From Syntrophotalea acetylenivorans (GTDB lineage Bacteria; Desulfobacterota; Desulfuromonadia; Desulfuromonadales; Syntrophotaleaceae): DNA of 64,000 nt. Below are positions 8,672 through 18,225 of this stretch, in pieces. The stretch lies in contig NZ_CP015519.1 in the NCBI RefSeq assembly GCF_001887775.1, forward strand, positions 2,604,001 through 2,668,000, read 5' to 3'. A model generated the notes under the pieces. It was not told where the DNA came from. It saw only the letters and a program-made list of their open reading frames with translations, and did not search any database. Position 1 is the stretch's first letter. Every line of letters begins with the position of its first letter. The position numbers and the translations under genes are program-made.

Positions 8672-10276
8672 ATGCGAAGAGAAAAAAATGCTAACCCGAA
8701 AGATGCCAAGGTCTATCTCGTCGGTAGCGGCATCGCTTCGCTGGCGAGTGCCACCTATCTCATCAAGGATGCCGGAGTGCCTGGAGAAAGCATTCATATC
8801 CTGGAGCAGGACACTGTAGCTGGTGGTGCTCTGGATGGTGCCGGCGATGCGGAACACGGGTTTGTTATTCGCGGTGGCCGCATGCATGAAAAACATTTCG
8901 TCTGCTATTGGGATCTTTTGTCCAACATCCCTTCCTACGATAATCCTTCTGTGTCGGTTAAGGACGAGTCTTTCGAGTTCAGTTCCCGTTTCGTTTCCCA
9001 TGCTCAGGCCCGTCTACTCAAGGATGGCAAACGAATGGACCTTTCCTCCTTCGGTCTCTCTATCAAGGATCAGGCGGACCTGCTGAAACTGACCCTTGCT
9101 TCGGAAAAATCGTTGGACAATCTGCGGATCGAGGACTGGTTCAACAGGGAGTTTTTCGACACCAATTACTGGTATCTGTGGGCGACCATGTTCGCCTTCC
9201 AGAGGTGGAGCAGTGTGGCTGTGATGAGGCGTTACATGAAGCGCTTTATCCACCTGCTGGATGGGATGCCCCATCTTGGCGGCGTCATGCGCACCAAATA
9301 TAACCAGTACCACTCGGTGGTCATTCCCCTACAACGCTACCTGCAGGAAAGAGGTGTACAGTTTCATCTGCAGACCCGGGTGGTCGATATCGACTTCGAT
9401 CTGTCTGCCGATCTGAAGACAGCTACGGCTTTGCACACGGTTGGCAAGGATGGAGTTAAAGAAACCATTGCCCTCGGTAAAAACGGCTATGTGTTTATCA
9501 CCAACGGCTCCATTACCGAAAGTACCGATCAGGGTTCCTGGATCAGGCCGCCGGTATTGAAAGACAAGTCCAGCTCAGGAGCGTGGACGCTTTGGGAAAA
9601 GATTGCCAGCAAAGATAAAGCGTTTGGTAATCCCGGTGTCTTCAGCGACCAGATCGATCTGCAGAAATGGTACTCGTACACAGCGACCCTGCGAGACAGT
9701 ACCTTTCATGAATATATGGAGGACTTTTCCGGCAATTTGAGTGGCACCGGTGGTCTGGTGACGCTGGTCGATTCCAACTGGTTGATGTCGATTGTTATAG
9801 CCCGGCAACCGCATTTCCCCAACCAGCCGCAAGGGGTCAAGGTTTTTTGGGGATATGGCCTGTTCCCTGATCGAGAAGGGAATTACATCAAGAAGAGAAT
9901 GTCCGATTGCAATGGCGAGGAGATACTCGAAGAACTCTGGTACCATTTGAGGATACAGGAACTGATGAAGCCGGTGGTGGACGCTGGTAAGGTCAACTGT
10001 ATACCGGTGGCCATGCCCTTTATCGACAGTCTGTTTATGCCCTGCGCCGAGGGGGATCGTCCCGATGTCCTGCCGGATGGAGCAACCAATTTGGCTTTCC
10101 TCGGCCAGTTTGCCGAAGTGCCGAAGGATTGCGTTTTTACTGTCGAGTACTCGGTGCGTTGCGCCCAGATGGCGGTGTATGGTCTGTTTGATACCGGCAG
10201 GGATGTTCTGCCGGTCTACGATTCGATCCACAAACCCGCTGTGCTGATCAAGGCGTTGAAAGCCATCTCCAGATAG
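8672..10276 (+). CDS. ohyA: Oleate hydratase (myosin-cross-reactive antigen family)
   Basis: A 534-residue FAD-dependent hydratase that adds water across the 9,10 double bond of oleate to give 10-hydroxystearate. The N-terminal dinucleotide fold is visible (VYLVGSGIASLASATYLI), followed by ILEQDTVAGGALDGAG and RGGRMHEKHFVCYWDL, both typical of the family. Length matches known members (530-590). The open frame extends to 8582, but the ATG at 8672 follows GGAGGGG at about 10 bases. It stands alone between a long leader and a symporter. With the desaturase at 4420 it suggests active unsaturated-fatty-acid chemistry or detoxification. Confidence 0.93.
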   Translation: MRREKNANPKDAKVYLVGSGIASLASATYLIKDAGVPGESIHILEQDTVAGGALDGAGDAEHGFVIRGGRMHEKHFVCYWDLLSNIPSYDNPSVSVKDESFEFSSRFVSHAQARLLKDGKRMDLSSFGLSIKDQADLLKLTLASEKSLDNLRIEDWFNREFFDTNYWYLWATMFAFQRWSSVAVMRRYMKRFIHLLDGMPHLGGVMRTKYNQYHSVVIPLQRYLQERGVQFHLQTRVVDIDFDLSADLKTATALHTVGKDGVKETIALGKNGYVFITNGSITESTDQGSWIRPPVLKDKSSSGAWTLWEKIASKDKAFGNPGVFSDQIDLQKWYSYTATLRDSTFHEYMEDFSGNLSGTGGLVTLVDSNWLMSIVIARQPHFPNQPQGVKVFWGYGLFPDREGNYIKKRMSDCNGEEILEELWYHLRIQELMKPVVDAGKVNCIPVAMPFIDSLFMPCAEGDRPDVLPDGATNLAFLGQFAEVPKDCVFTVEYSVRCAQMAVYGLFDTGRDVLPVYDSIHKPAVLIKALKAISR

Positions 10277-10589
10277 AGAAGGCATGGCGCGGCAGGAAAG
10301 GTCGGGCGGCAGCAACCCCAACGGCTAAACAAGACCCGGCAGCCGTTTCAGAAATCTCTTCCGCCCGTTTCCTTTCATCCCTCATATTCCGTGCTACATT
10401 TTAGATTATTCCCTTATTTCGTTCCGTTCTGGAGCGGTAGGGTTTTGGCGGGTTCTATAATTCGTCGATGTACTGTTTTTCCTGGCTCGAAGTTTGACAG
10501 ATCCATGGAGAAAGACTTGCAGTTTTCTTTCATCACGCGTCGCGCCGGGCTAATTCTTTGTTTCGAGAGGAAAGAAAGGGATTGCCGTT
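10277..10589. other. Intergenic region
   Basis: 313 bases without a credible gene. A small hairpin (ACGGCT...AGCCGT near 10320-10350, then TTT) could end oleate-hydratase transcription weakly. Nothing else is recognised. Confidence 0.4.
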
Positions 10590-12038
10590 ATGCCGCAGGC
10601 GTCGGAAACAACCCACCCCCTGGAGTTGCTTCATCCCCGCTCCCTGAAATTTCTGGCCGACTATCTACAGTCGCTGGTTCGCGGGCGCCTCTGGTTGCAG
10701 GTGCTGATTGGCATGCTGCTGGGGGTCGGCACGGGGATTCTGCTTGGCCCGTCCCTTGGCTGGGTCCGTCCGGCGGCTTCCGTGGTGATCGGCGACTGGC
10801 TGGCTTTTCCCGGCAAGCTGTTTCTGGCCCTGATCCAGATGATTGTCATTCCGCTGGTGGTCGCCTCGGTCATTCGCGGGTTGGCCGCCACCGAGGATGT
10901 GGAACAGCTGCGCCGCATGGGGGTACGGGTGGTGCTGTTCTTCGTTGCAACTACGGCCCTGGCCATTGTTATCGGCCTGGTGCTGGCTTCTCTCATCAAG
11001 CCGGGCAACTTCGTCGACAGCAGCGCCCTGCAGGGGACCGGAGGAGGCGTCCCACCTGCGACGGTTGAGACCTCGGGGCCGGTCGGTATCGATCTCAACA
11101 GCCTGCCGCAAAGGGTAATCACCCTGCTGCCGGTTAATCCCCTCACCTCCATGGTGGAGAGCGACATGCTGCAGGTGGTGATCTTCTCCATGGTTGTTGG
11201 GGTGGCGCTGGTGATGATGTCGCCGGTCCAGTCCCAGCCTCTGCTCGATCTTCTTGGCTCGCTGCAGGCTGTGTGCATGACTGTGGTGCGCTGGGCCATG
11301 CTGCTGGCGCCGCTGGCGGTGTTCGGACTGTTGGCTCAGCTTACCGCCCGGCTCGGGACCGCAGCTCTGTTAGGCATGGCGGTCTACGTGGGCACGGTAC
11401 TGCTCGGACTGCTTACTCTTTTTTGTGTCTACCTGCTGATCATGTTCCTCTGCTTGCGGCGCTCCCCTTGGTACTTTATATGCTCGGTGCGGGAGGTGCT
11501 GCTGTTGGCTTTTTCCACCTCCAGTTCGGCGGCGGTCATGCCCCTGTCCATCAAGACCGCCGAAGAGAAGCTTGGCGTGCGTCCCTCCGTCTCCCAGTTC
11601 GTAATCCCTTTGGGGGCGACCATCAATATGAACGGCACCGCACTCTACCAGGGGGTGGCTGCCCTGTTCCTGGCGCAGATCTACGGCATCGAAATCAGCC
11701 TGGCCGGTATGGTCCTGATTGTGGTGACCGCCGTGGGGGCCTCCATCGGTGCGCCCTCCACCCCCGGGGTGGGGATAGTCATCCTGGCCATGGTGCTGTC
11801 GACAGTCGGGGTGCCCGCAGCTGGCATCGCCCTGGTGCTGGGTGTGGACCGCATTCTCGATATGAGCCGTACCGCCATCAACGTCTGCGGCGATCTGGTA
11901 ACGGCCCAGCTCATGGATGTCTGGGTCGGCGGCAAGACCAGCGCCCGCCAGCAACTCAAGGCCGAAGCCCGAAGGGAGCTGGAGCGGGCCCGCACCGGGG
12001 CCGATGTTCTCACCGGCCCCGGTCCAGGTGAAGCGTAA
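10590..12038 (+). CDS. Dicarboxylate/amino acid:cation symporter (DAACS family)
   Basis: A 482-residue multi-pass transporter of the GltP/DctA family, which imports C4-dicarboxylates, glutamate or aspartate with Na+ or H+. Visible signatures are the serine-rich re-entrant loop AFSTSSSAAVMPLSI, the NMNGTALYQG motif, and the C-terminal binding segment DRILDMSRTAINVCGDL. The Arg in DMSRTAINV is the position that tends to bind the substrate side-chain carboxylate in aspartate/glutamate carriers. An RBS-like gaggaaag precedes the ATG. The cytoplasmic tail is rich in Arg/Glu. It is monocistronic, with a strong terminator after it. Confidence 0.93.
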   Translation: MPQASETTHPLELLHPRSLKFLADYLQSLVRGRLWLQVLIGMLLGVGTGILLGPSLGWVRPAASVVIGDWLAFPGKLFLALIQMIVIPLVVASVIRGLAATEDVEQLRRMGVRVVLFFVATTALAIVIGLVLASLIKPGNFVDSSALQGTGGGVPPATVETSGPVGIDLNSLPQRVITLLPVNPLTSMVESDMLQVVIFSMVVGVALVMMSPVQSQPLLDLLGSLQAVCMTVVRWAMLLAPLAVFGLLAQLTARLGTAALLGMAVYVGTVLLGLLTLFCVYLLIMFLCLRRSPWYFICSVREVLLLAFSTSSSAAVMPLSIKTAEEKLGVRPSVSQFVIPLGATINMNGTALYQGVAALFLAQIYGIEISLAGMVLIVVTAVGASIGAPSTPGVGIVILAMVLSTVGVPAAGIALVLGVDRILDMSRTAINVCGDLVTAQLMDVWVGGKTSARQQLKAEARRELERARTGADVLTGPGPGEA

Positions 12039-12106
12039 AGCTAAACAACGTCCTTCAATAACAAACAACGCAGGGGCCACCTTTGTGGATAACGACATTC
12101 AATAGA

Positions 12107-12139
12107 AAAAGCCTTCGCAGTCAGGGTGCGAAGGCTTTT
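12107..12139. terminator. Bidirectional intrinsic terminator
   Basis: A 13-bp stem AAAAGCCTTCGCA/TGCGAAGGCTTTT with a 7-base loop lies between the convergent symporter and PilZ genes. Confidence 0.9.
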
Positions 12140-12173
12140 GTTGAATAAGTGTCGTGTCGCTGAATTGTCTTGG

Positions 12174-12545
12174 TCAACTCTTATGATGGCGTACCCAACG
12201 ATCAATAGCTTCGCCATCGCTTTCCGGCATATCGAGAAATTTCAAGCCCATGCCGGGCTCGAGGGTCGACTCTTTACTGAATTGGCGGTTCCAGACCACC
12301 TCGCATTCGCATTGAACAATCTTGAGAATCGGAGCAGGCAAGGGGATCTCCAGGCGGAAGCGGGTGCCTATTTCCCGAGGGTTGACGGTGCCGATGAACA
12401 TCCCGCCCAGGCTGATATTTTTACCATAGCCGAAAAAGCTCTTGCTGCCGCTGGCGTTGATAATGTTCAGAATAATCATCGGCGAGCGCAAGTGTTTGCG
12501 TTTCTGGGCTTCTTTAATTTCGTGGGAGACTTGCTCTTCGCTCAT
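12174..12545 (-). CDS. PilZ-domain protein (probable c-di-GMP receptor)
   Basis: A 123-residue protein consisting of one PilZ domain. The c-di-GMP-binding features are the N-terminal basic motif KRKHLRSPM (RxxxR-like, though the first Arg is shifted) and NISLGGMFIG (N/DxSxxG). A beta-barrel pattern follows, including VVWNRQF and GMGLKFLDM. These single-domain proteins usually couple cyclic-di-GMP to motility or polysaccharide export. The nearby glycosyltransferase could be a partner but is not clearly co-transcribed. Confidence 0.88.
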   Translation of the reverse strand: MSEEQVSHEIKEAQKRKHLRSPMIILNIINASGSKSFFGYGKNISLGGMFIGTVNPREIGTRFRLEIPLPAPILKIVQCECEVVWNRQFSKESTLEPGMGLKFLDMPESDGEAIDRWVRHHKS

Positions 12546-12635
12546 TTCTTCATCCTTTTCCGGACATTATCAGCGGTTTTCCCTCCAACGTACAATATTT
12601 TGACAGGCCAGGCAAACATTATGTTTTTCAGGCTG

Positions 12636-13909
12636 TTAAGGCAGGGCTCCCTGATGAAGGCGCAGCTCGGCCAACTGTTCGGTAAGACAGGCGCTTGCAG
12701 GTAGACCGGCGGCTTTCAGAAGTTCGGGGACGACGGTCTCTGGTTGGCAACGAGGGAAAGACGTGGCGCACAGATGATGGATCAGGCGGGTGGTCTTGAG
12801 ACCGTCGAACCAGTCGTGAAAGGCTTTGAGGAGAGCATCCGGAGTGCCATGGTTGCCTTTAAGGCGATCCCATAGGACCGGAAATTTTTCTTTTTGAAGA
12901 AAATCTGCCAGCGGCTCACAGTATCGGCCGGCCCGCTGCAGCAATGTCGCACCGTCAAGGTTTAGCTGATCGTTGGCCAGTTGCAACCACTCGCCGAGCA
13001 CCGTATAACAGGCCGCCGGATAAAAGAGTACCGCCTCGCTATCCCCGGCCAGCAGGGCACTGACGCTGCGGCCGGTGCCGAAAGGGGTGCGCCTTGAGGG
13101 GCGGGCCGAAGGATAGACGACGGTGCCGCTGAGTTGGGCGACCCCGGCGGTTTTGGCAAGCTGCTGCAGAAAGTAGAAATCTTCACCGGCTTGGCGGCGG
13201 TTCATGCCGCCGGCGCGGGCATAGGCCGTGGCTCGGCAGGCCATGGTGCTGCCGACGGTGTGAAATGCATAGGGCGAGCCGGCTAGAGTCAGCCCGAGAA
13301 GGTGGCAGCGTAAAAAGAGTTCGTAGCGGGCGATGGCCCTGTCATGAACTTGGTCGTTACCTGGCTGATGACAGAAGGGGATGACGGCCGCTCCGGAGAC
13401 CGTGTCCTGAAAATGCTCATGCAAGGCGGGCAGATAGTCGGGGCGCACCAGGGTGTCGGCGTCTAGGGCGATGAGCAGCGGGTCCGATTGCCCGAAGGTG
13501 AGCCGTTTCAGGGCCAGATCGAAGCCGACCTTACGGGCCAGGCCGACCCCGCCGTCCTTGATCGGCAGCTCCAGGCCCGGTGAGGCTGCATCGATCCAGG
13601 CCAGTTGCAGGCCTGGCCGTTCCACGAACCCGCAGCAAGTTCCCTCAGGGTGTGGCAGTTGTCTTCTTTCTCCTCAGCGGTACTGTCCGGGCGTTGGTTG
13701 ATTACCAACAGAATCAGGGTGTTGGCCAGGTGTTCGGCTGGATTGGCGGCCAGGGAATAGAGGGTGGCCGGCAAGTTGTTGCTTTCGGCCAGGGCGGGGA
13801 CCACCACAGCCATGGAAAAATCGTGACGCTCGTTGCCGGTGATCTGCCAGGGGCCATCGATAGCACGGCTGGCGCAATAACGCAAAACGGGTTTCGGCAG
13901 ACTGTTCAT
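12636..13909 (-). pseudogene. Family 2 glycosyltransferase, interrupted by one frameshift
   Basis: The N-terminal part (13909 to about 13630) reads MAVVVPALAESNNLPATLYS, a GT-A-fold start. The frame then shifts and continues from about 13625 to 12636 with the DxD-like ALDADTLVRPDYL and the acceptor-site segment AGEDFYFLQQLAK. One extra base around the GGG at 13630-13633 would restore a protein of about 424 residues. The two pieces abut exactly, so this is one gene with a single-base deletion or a sequencing error. The start overlaps the miaA stop by 4 bases (ATGA), so the two are translationally coupled. Sugar and acceptor are unknown. Confidence 0.82.
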
Positions 13910-14826
13910 TCTGCAGAAGCCCGGGGTTTAAGACCCCGTTCGGCGGCGATTGCCAGCAGCTGGGCAAGAGGGTCACCGCACCCTTCGAGCCAGTGAATGA
14001 CGACCCCGTGTTTTTCCATGCGTCGAAACCAGGTTTCCTGGCGCTTGGCGAACTGATGGATGGCGCTGTTGAGCTTCTGGACCATGTCGTTGCGGTTCAG
14101 TTGGCCTTGCAGGTGTTGGGCGATAAACCGATATTCAAGGCCATAATATTCGAGGCTGGCATAGGGGATGCCGATCTCATGCAGCCCCCGCACTTCCTCG
14201 ATCATACCTTCTGCAAGGCGTTGTTTGAGGCGTTCGGTGATGCGTCGACGCAGTACCGGACGGTCCCAGCGAACGCCAAATATCAGCGGCTTTATTGGCG
14301 GCAGGGGCAGGGGGGGGGTATTCCGTTCCCCCGTGGCAATCTCGATGGCCCGTACCAGTCGTTCGCGATCCTGCAGGTCGCTGGTATTGTGCTGTTCTGG
14401 GCGCAATTGCAGCAGTCGTTGCTGCAGCCCGGTCAGGCTCAATCCGGCCAGTTCAGCACGCAGTGCCGGGTTCTCCTCCACTTTGACCAACTGGTAGCCG
14501 CGCAGCGCGGCATCGAGGTAGAGGCCGGTGCCGCCCACCAGCATCGGCAATCGACCGCGGCCTTGGATGTCTTTAAAGGCCTCGACGAAGCGCTCCTGAA
14601 AATCGAAGACACTGAATTCGCTACCGGCCTCGACGATGTCGATGAGATGGTAAGGGATGTCGTCATACTCGGCCAGATCTTTGCCGGTGCCGATGTCCAT
14701 GCCGCGGAAGACCTGGCGGGAGTCGGCGGAGATGATTTCACCGCCGAACTGCTGAGCGGCAGCCACACCGAGGCGGGTTTTCCCGGAAGCGGTCGGGCCG
14801 AGGATAACGAGCAGGTTGCAACTCAT
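13906..14826 (-). CDS. miaA: tRNA dimethylallyltransferase
   Basis: A 306-residue enzyme that transfers a dimethylallyl group to N6 of A37 in tRNAs reading UNN codons. The P-loop GPTASGKTRLG is at residues 10-20, followed by ISADSRQVFRGMDIGTGK and HLIDIV, then VGGTGLYLDAALRG, all diagnostic for MiaA. The open frame extends upstream to 14967, but MSCNLLVILGPTASGK at 14826 matches the family start. The gene overlaps the downstream glycosyltransferase by 4 bases. Confidence 0.95.
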   Translation of the reverse strand: MSCNLLVILGPTASGKTRLGVAAAQQFGGEIISADSRQVFRGMDIGTGKDLAEYDDIPYHLIDIVEAGSEFSVFDFQERFVEAFKDIQGRGRLPMLVGGTGLYLDAALRGYQLVKVEENPALRAELAGLSLTGLQQRLLQLRPEQHNTSDLQDRERLVRAIEIATGERNTPPLPLPPIKPLIFGVRWDRPVLRRRITERLKQRLAEGMIEEVRGLHEIGIPYASLEYYGLEYRFIAQHLQGQLNRNDMVQKLNSAIHQFAKRQETWFRRMEKHGVVIHWLEGCGDPLAQLLAIAAERGLKPRASAE

Positions 14827-15087
14827 AATTTTATCAAGATCCTTACTTTGCAAAGCGGCGTGAAAGGTTAAACTTAAGCTTGCAACACCGCGCAGGCCTA
14901 TAGGGCCTTTTATGGCCAGTACAAAGACGCCGATCGCTATAATAGAAGTTATTGTCGGCAAGTTCAATGGTTGCGCCTAAGGTGCTTGATTCCTTCTTTC
15001 TTTTGGCGGTTATCTCTGGTAGGTTTAGCCAACCATAATCCACTCCGTTGCCGGTTCATTGGCACAGCCTTCTGATACTGTTATCTT

Positions 15088-16380
15088 ATGACTTCAGTAC
15101 CCTGCGACACCGATTCCACGAACGATCAGGCTCTCGTTGTACCCCGCGCCGAGCACTGCATCTCCCGAAAACAGATCGACGAAAATACCCTTAAGGTTCT
15201 CTACCGGTTGCGTCGGCATGGTTACCAGGCCTATCTGGTAGGCGGCGGAGTGCGTGACTTGCTGCTTGGTCGTCAGCCGAAGGATTTCGACGTCGCCACT
15301 GACGCCACGCCGGAACAGGTTAAGGGGCTGTTCCGAAACTGCTTTCTGGTCGGTCGGCGGTTTCGACTGGCCCATATCCGCTTTGCCGGTAATTATCTGG
15401 TTGAGGTCGCCACCTTTCGCCGTCAACCCCGCCCCGAGGAGCTGCCTGCCGACACCGACGAGCACTTTTTCTTTACGGAAAATGTTTTTGGGTCTCCTCG
15501 GGAAGATGCCTTTCGCCGGGATTTCAGCATCAATGGCCTGTTTTACAATATTGAAGACTTTTCGGTTATCGACCATGTCGGAGGCTTGCAGGATCTTGCC
15601 GATCGGCGGTTGCGTGTGATCGGTGACCCTCTGGTGCGATTCACCGAGGATCCAGTGCGCATGTTGCGTGCCCTTGAGTTTACAGCCCGGCTCGGCTTTA
15701 ATCTTGACGAATCGGTTCGGCAGGCTATTTACTTGCGGGCGCCTCTTATCGCCGAGGCGGCCACGGCCCGGATTCGCGAAGAGCTGATGGAGCTGTTTCG
15801 CCACAAGGTTGCGGCGCCCGTGCTGCGTGACGCCCAGTCTCTCGGTTTGCTGCCCCACTTGCTGGGCGGTTTTGAAGGCGAGGTCGAGACCTTTGAATTG
15901 CTGGAGCAAATCGATCGGCGCACCGATTCCGGTCGGCCCATCGAGGAACATCTGGCCTTGGCGGCGCTCTTTCTGGAGCGTTATCGGCATGCCTGTCAGG
16001 CTCAGGAGATCCAGACCATCGGCGACGCCATCCGTATTGCCAATCATCTGCTGGTGCCCCATTGCGGATATTTTCGCATTTCCAATGCCATTCGCCATCA
16101 GGCTCGTGAACTGCTGGTTGGATTTTTTCGCCTGGCCCGTGGTCGCGGTCGGCGCGGCGAAGGACGCTTTCTGCGGCATCCTTTTGCTTCTGCATCGGTG
16201 GAGCTGTTCAGTCTGTGGAGCGAGGCGAGCGGCCGGGAGCAGGAACTGGCGGCCGATTGGCGGCAGGCAATCGAAGGCATTGCTGATCCGTCGGCTAAAA
16301 AGAAACAAGGGGAGGCAACTCGCCGACGGCCCCGGCGTCGCCGCAAGAGTCGTCGGCCACCGGTGGATAAGAAGGCTTAG
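15088..16380 (+). CDS. pcnB: Poly(A) polymerase I / CCA-adding-type nucleotidyltransferase
   Basis: A 430-residue class II nucleotidyltransferase. The catalytic head has YLVGGGVRDLLLGRQPKDFD with its two Asp ligands (DFDVATDAT), then the RNA/flexible-loop region RRQPRPEE, and FRRDFSINGLFYN. The Arg/Lys-rich tail (RRRPRRRRKSRRPP) is typical of PcnB rather than of CCA-adding enzymes. It likely adds 3' A-tails that promote RNA decay. Annotation could be Cca or PcnB; the tail and the LFRNCFLVGRRFRLAH motif favour PcnB. Confidence 0.9.
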   Translation: MTSVPCDTDSTNDQALVVPRAEHCISRKQIDENTLKVLYRLRRHGYQAYLVGGGVRDLLLGRQPKDFDVATDATPEQVKGLFRNCFLVGRRFRLAHIRFAGNYLVEVATFRRQPRPEELPADTDEHFFFTENVFGSPREDAFRRDFSINGLFYNIEDFSVIDHVGGLQDLADRRLRVIGDPLVRFTEDPVRMLRALEFTARLGFNLDESVRQAIYLRAPLIAEAATARIREELMELFRHKVAAPVLRDAQSLGLLPHLLGGFEGEVETFELLEQIDRRTDSGRPIEEHLALAALFLERYRHACQAQEIQTIGDAIRIANHLLVPHCGYFRISNAIRHQARELLVGFFRLARGRGRRGEGRFLRHPFASASVELFSLWSEASGREQELAADWRQAIEGIADPSAKKKQGEATRRRPRRRRKSRRPPVDKKA

Positions 16381-16692
16381 CGGAGAGGTGGGCTGAGACT
16401 TGCAGCCAGCTTGAGCTTATAAATCAAAACCGGCGGGTTGCGGCTCCTTTTTCAAGAGTTGGTTGCTGAAACGATCGACTCACTTCTCTTGCCAGCAGTG
16501 GTCGAAGGGGCTGTTGAGTTTAAAAAATAACTCGTATAGAAATATTTCAGTGACCCTGGGCATTTCAGTCCAATATGAGTAAAGTTAATAATAAGCCTAA
16601 CAAAACCAGGGCAACTGTTCCCATCCTTGTACAATTAATAAAAGGGCCTATTTGCAGCCCCAGCGTGCGTTCTTAACAAACGAGGAGGAGCC
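16381..16692. repeat. Intergenic region with dispersed 63-bp repeat (copy 1)
   Basis: Bases 16459-16521 match 48022-48084 at 53 of 63 positions by my hand alignment, beginning TTGGTTGCTGAAACGATCG and containing TTGCCAGCAGTG. A short shared leader (tcaaaaccggcgggt) lies at 16424-16438 and again at 47842-47856, so the same mosaic is found in both places. No gene is credible here. Confidence 0.75.
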
Positions 16693-17646
16693 ATGCAATG
16701 TCCCCGTTGTCAGGCCATCGTTTCCGAGCAAGCCAGGTTTTGCGATCAGTGCGGCGTCCGATTAGTCAACGATGTCGAGGGGTTGCATGAAAAGGCTCTC
16801 GATCTTTATCATCGCGGCAAGATCGATGAAGCTCTCGCCTTATGGACCGATGCCGTAACGCAGCAGCCCGATTTTAGCAGGGGTCATTACCATCGGGGTA
16901 TGGCCCTCTATGATCAAGGCGATCTCGGCGAGGCGGTAGCCGCTTTTCGCCAGGCTCTGCAGGGCAGCAACGAACCCTTTCGTGTGCTGTTCAAACTGGG
17001 CATGGCCCAGTACGGCCTCGGTGATCTGGCCGGTAGTATCACCAGCTACCAGCAGGCCCTGGAGTTGAATCCGGGCAGCGCCGAGACCCTTTACCGTCTT
17101 GGCCTGGCTCATCTGCGCCGCTCCGATCTGCAAGGCGCTCGTCAGGCCCTTGATGCGGCCATCTCCCTCAATCCCAAGTACACGCGGGCCCTGTTCATCC
17201 TCGGTATGGTTTACTCCCAGCAGGGTGACAATCGACAGGCCATCGAACAGTTTCGCCAGGTGGTGGCAGCCAGTCCCGCCTATACGGCGGCAACCTTTGA
17301 GCTCGGCATGGCCCTTCATCGGGAGCGGGATCTGAAGGAAGCGGCCGCTACCTTTGAGCAGGCCGTCGATCACAGCCCGCGTTTTGCCCCGGCCCATTAC
17401 ATGCTCGGCGAAACCCGCCATCAGTTGGGGGATCAGGCCGGTGCGGCCGCGGCGTACCGGCAGGCGTTGGAAATCAACCCCAAGGACTTCGCTTGTTGGC
17501 TGAAACTGGCGGAGTGCTGCCTGCATCTCGGCTGCCTTGGGGAAACTCGACAGGCTTTGGACGAGGCCTTGGCCCTGCAGCCGAAAAATCCGGATGTGCT
17601 GGCGTTGGAGAGGCGTTTTAAGGAGCGTTGCGATAGGGGAGAGTAG
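16693..17646 (+). CDS. Zinc-ribbon and tetratricopeptide-repeat protein
   Basis: A 317-residue protein. Residues 1-25 form a zinc ribbon (CPRCQAIVSEQARFCDQCG). The rest consists of about seven to eight tandem 34-residue TPR units, for example AIEQFRQVVAASPAYTAATF and AAAAYRQALEINPKDFACWL. TPR arrays are protein-protein scaffolds; the partner is unknown. RBS cgaggagg lies immediately upstream of the ATG. No signal peptide, so it is probably cytoplasmic. It stands alone between two repeat-rich spacers. Confidence 0.88.
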   Translation: MQCPRCQAIVSEQARFCDQCGVRLVNDVEGLHEKALDLYHRGKIDEALALWTDAVTQQPDFSRGHYHRGMALYDQGDLGEAVAAFRQALQGSNEPFRVLFKLGMAQYGLGDLAGSITSYQQALELNPGSAETLYRLGLAHLRRSDLQGARQALDAAISLNPKYTRALFILGMVYSQQGDNRQAIEQFRQVVAASPAYTAATFELGMALHRERDLKEAAATFEQAVDHSPRFAPAHYMLGETRHQLGDQAGAAAAYRQALEINPKDFACWLKLAECCLHLGCLGETRQALDEALALQPKNPDVLALERRFKERCDRGE

Positions 17647-18225
17647 CTTCTGATTGGGTTTCTTTGGAGGAGAGTTTCTTCTCCTTAAGAGTTGTAAGTC
17701 GACCGGTTCCGCCCGGTCGGGCGGGTTACTTTTCTTTGTACCGACGAAAGAAAAGTAACCAAAAGAAAACGGTCCCACCGTTTGCCCGCCTCTGGCGAGT
17801 TCCCTCTCTCCGGGAGTTTTAATCTGGGAAAGACGAGATTCGCTGCGCTCAGACGTCTTTCTCTTCCGGATTAAAATCCCTGCGTTCGGCGGCACTCACA
17901 GGGGGTTGAAAACCGTAAATCGTGAGGCGTAAAGCGTAATACGTAAGACCTGATCCACCCCCCCCCTGTGACGCAGCCGGAGCGGAGTGGACGTTTTGCG
18001 AAAAAGGCGGGGAAACTGTTTGAGCGCAGCGAGTTTTTGCCCGCCCGCAAAACGTCTGCGTAGCGCAGGGCACCCGAAGGGTAAGGAGCCGGGGCGCCTC
18101 TTTCTGCCTACTCTTTTTTGGCGCGTAAAAAGAGTAGGGCGTCGCGCGGGGACGCAACCCCGCGGTGTTTCAAGCGAAAATAGCAACGATCTCATTGAAA
18201 AAACCATCGTAAACGGAAACAACTC
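17647..18225. repeat. Repeat-rich spacer with two strong hairpins
   Basis: 580 bases without a gene. The first hairpin has a perfect 14-bp stem (17724-17737 with 17747-17760, GGTTACTTTTCTTT). The second has a perfect 12-bp stem (18107-18118 with 18127-18138, CCTACTCTTTTT). Both have 8-9-base loops and the layout TAC-T-run/A-run-GTA. A third with the same design is at 47875-47906. A low-complexity stretch at 17915-17955 (cgtaaa...gcgtaa...acgtaa) and a ccgcggggttgcg-type sequence recur near 29885-29965. Confidence 0.7.

Noticed and set aside
15094-16308. 404-codon antisense frame under pcnB
   Set aside because: No domain; pcnB is well supported.
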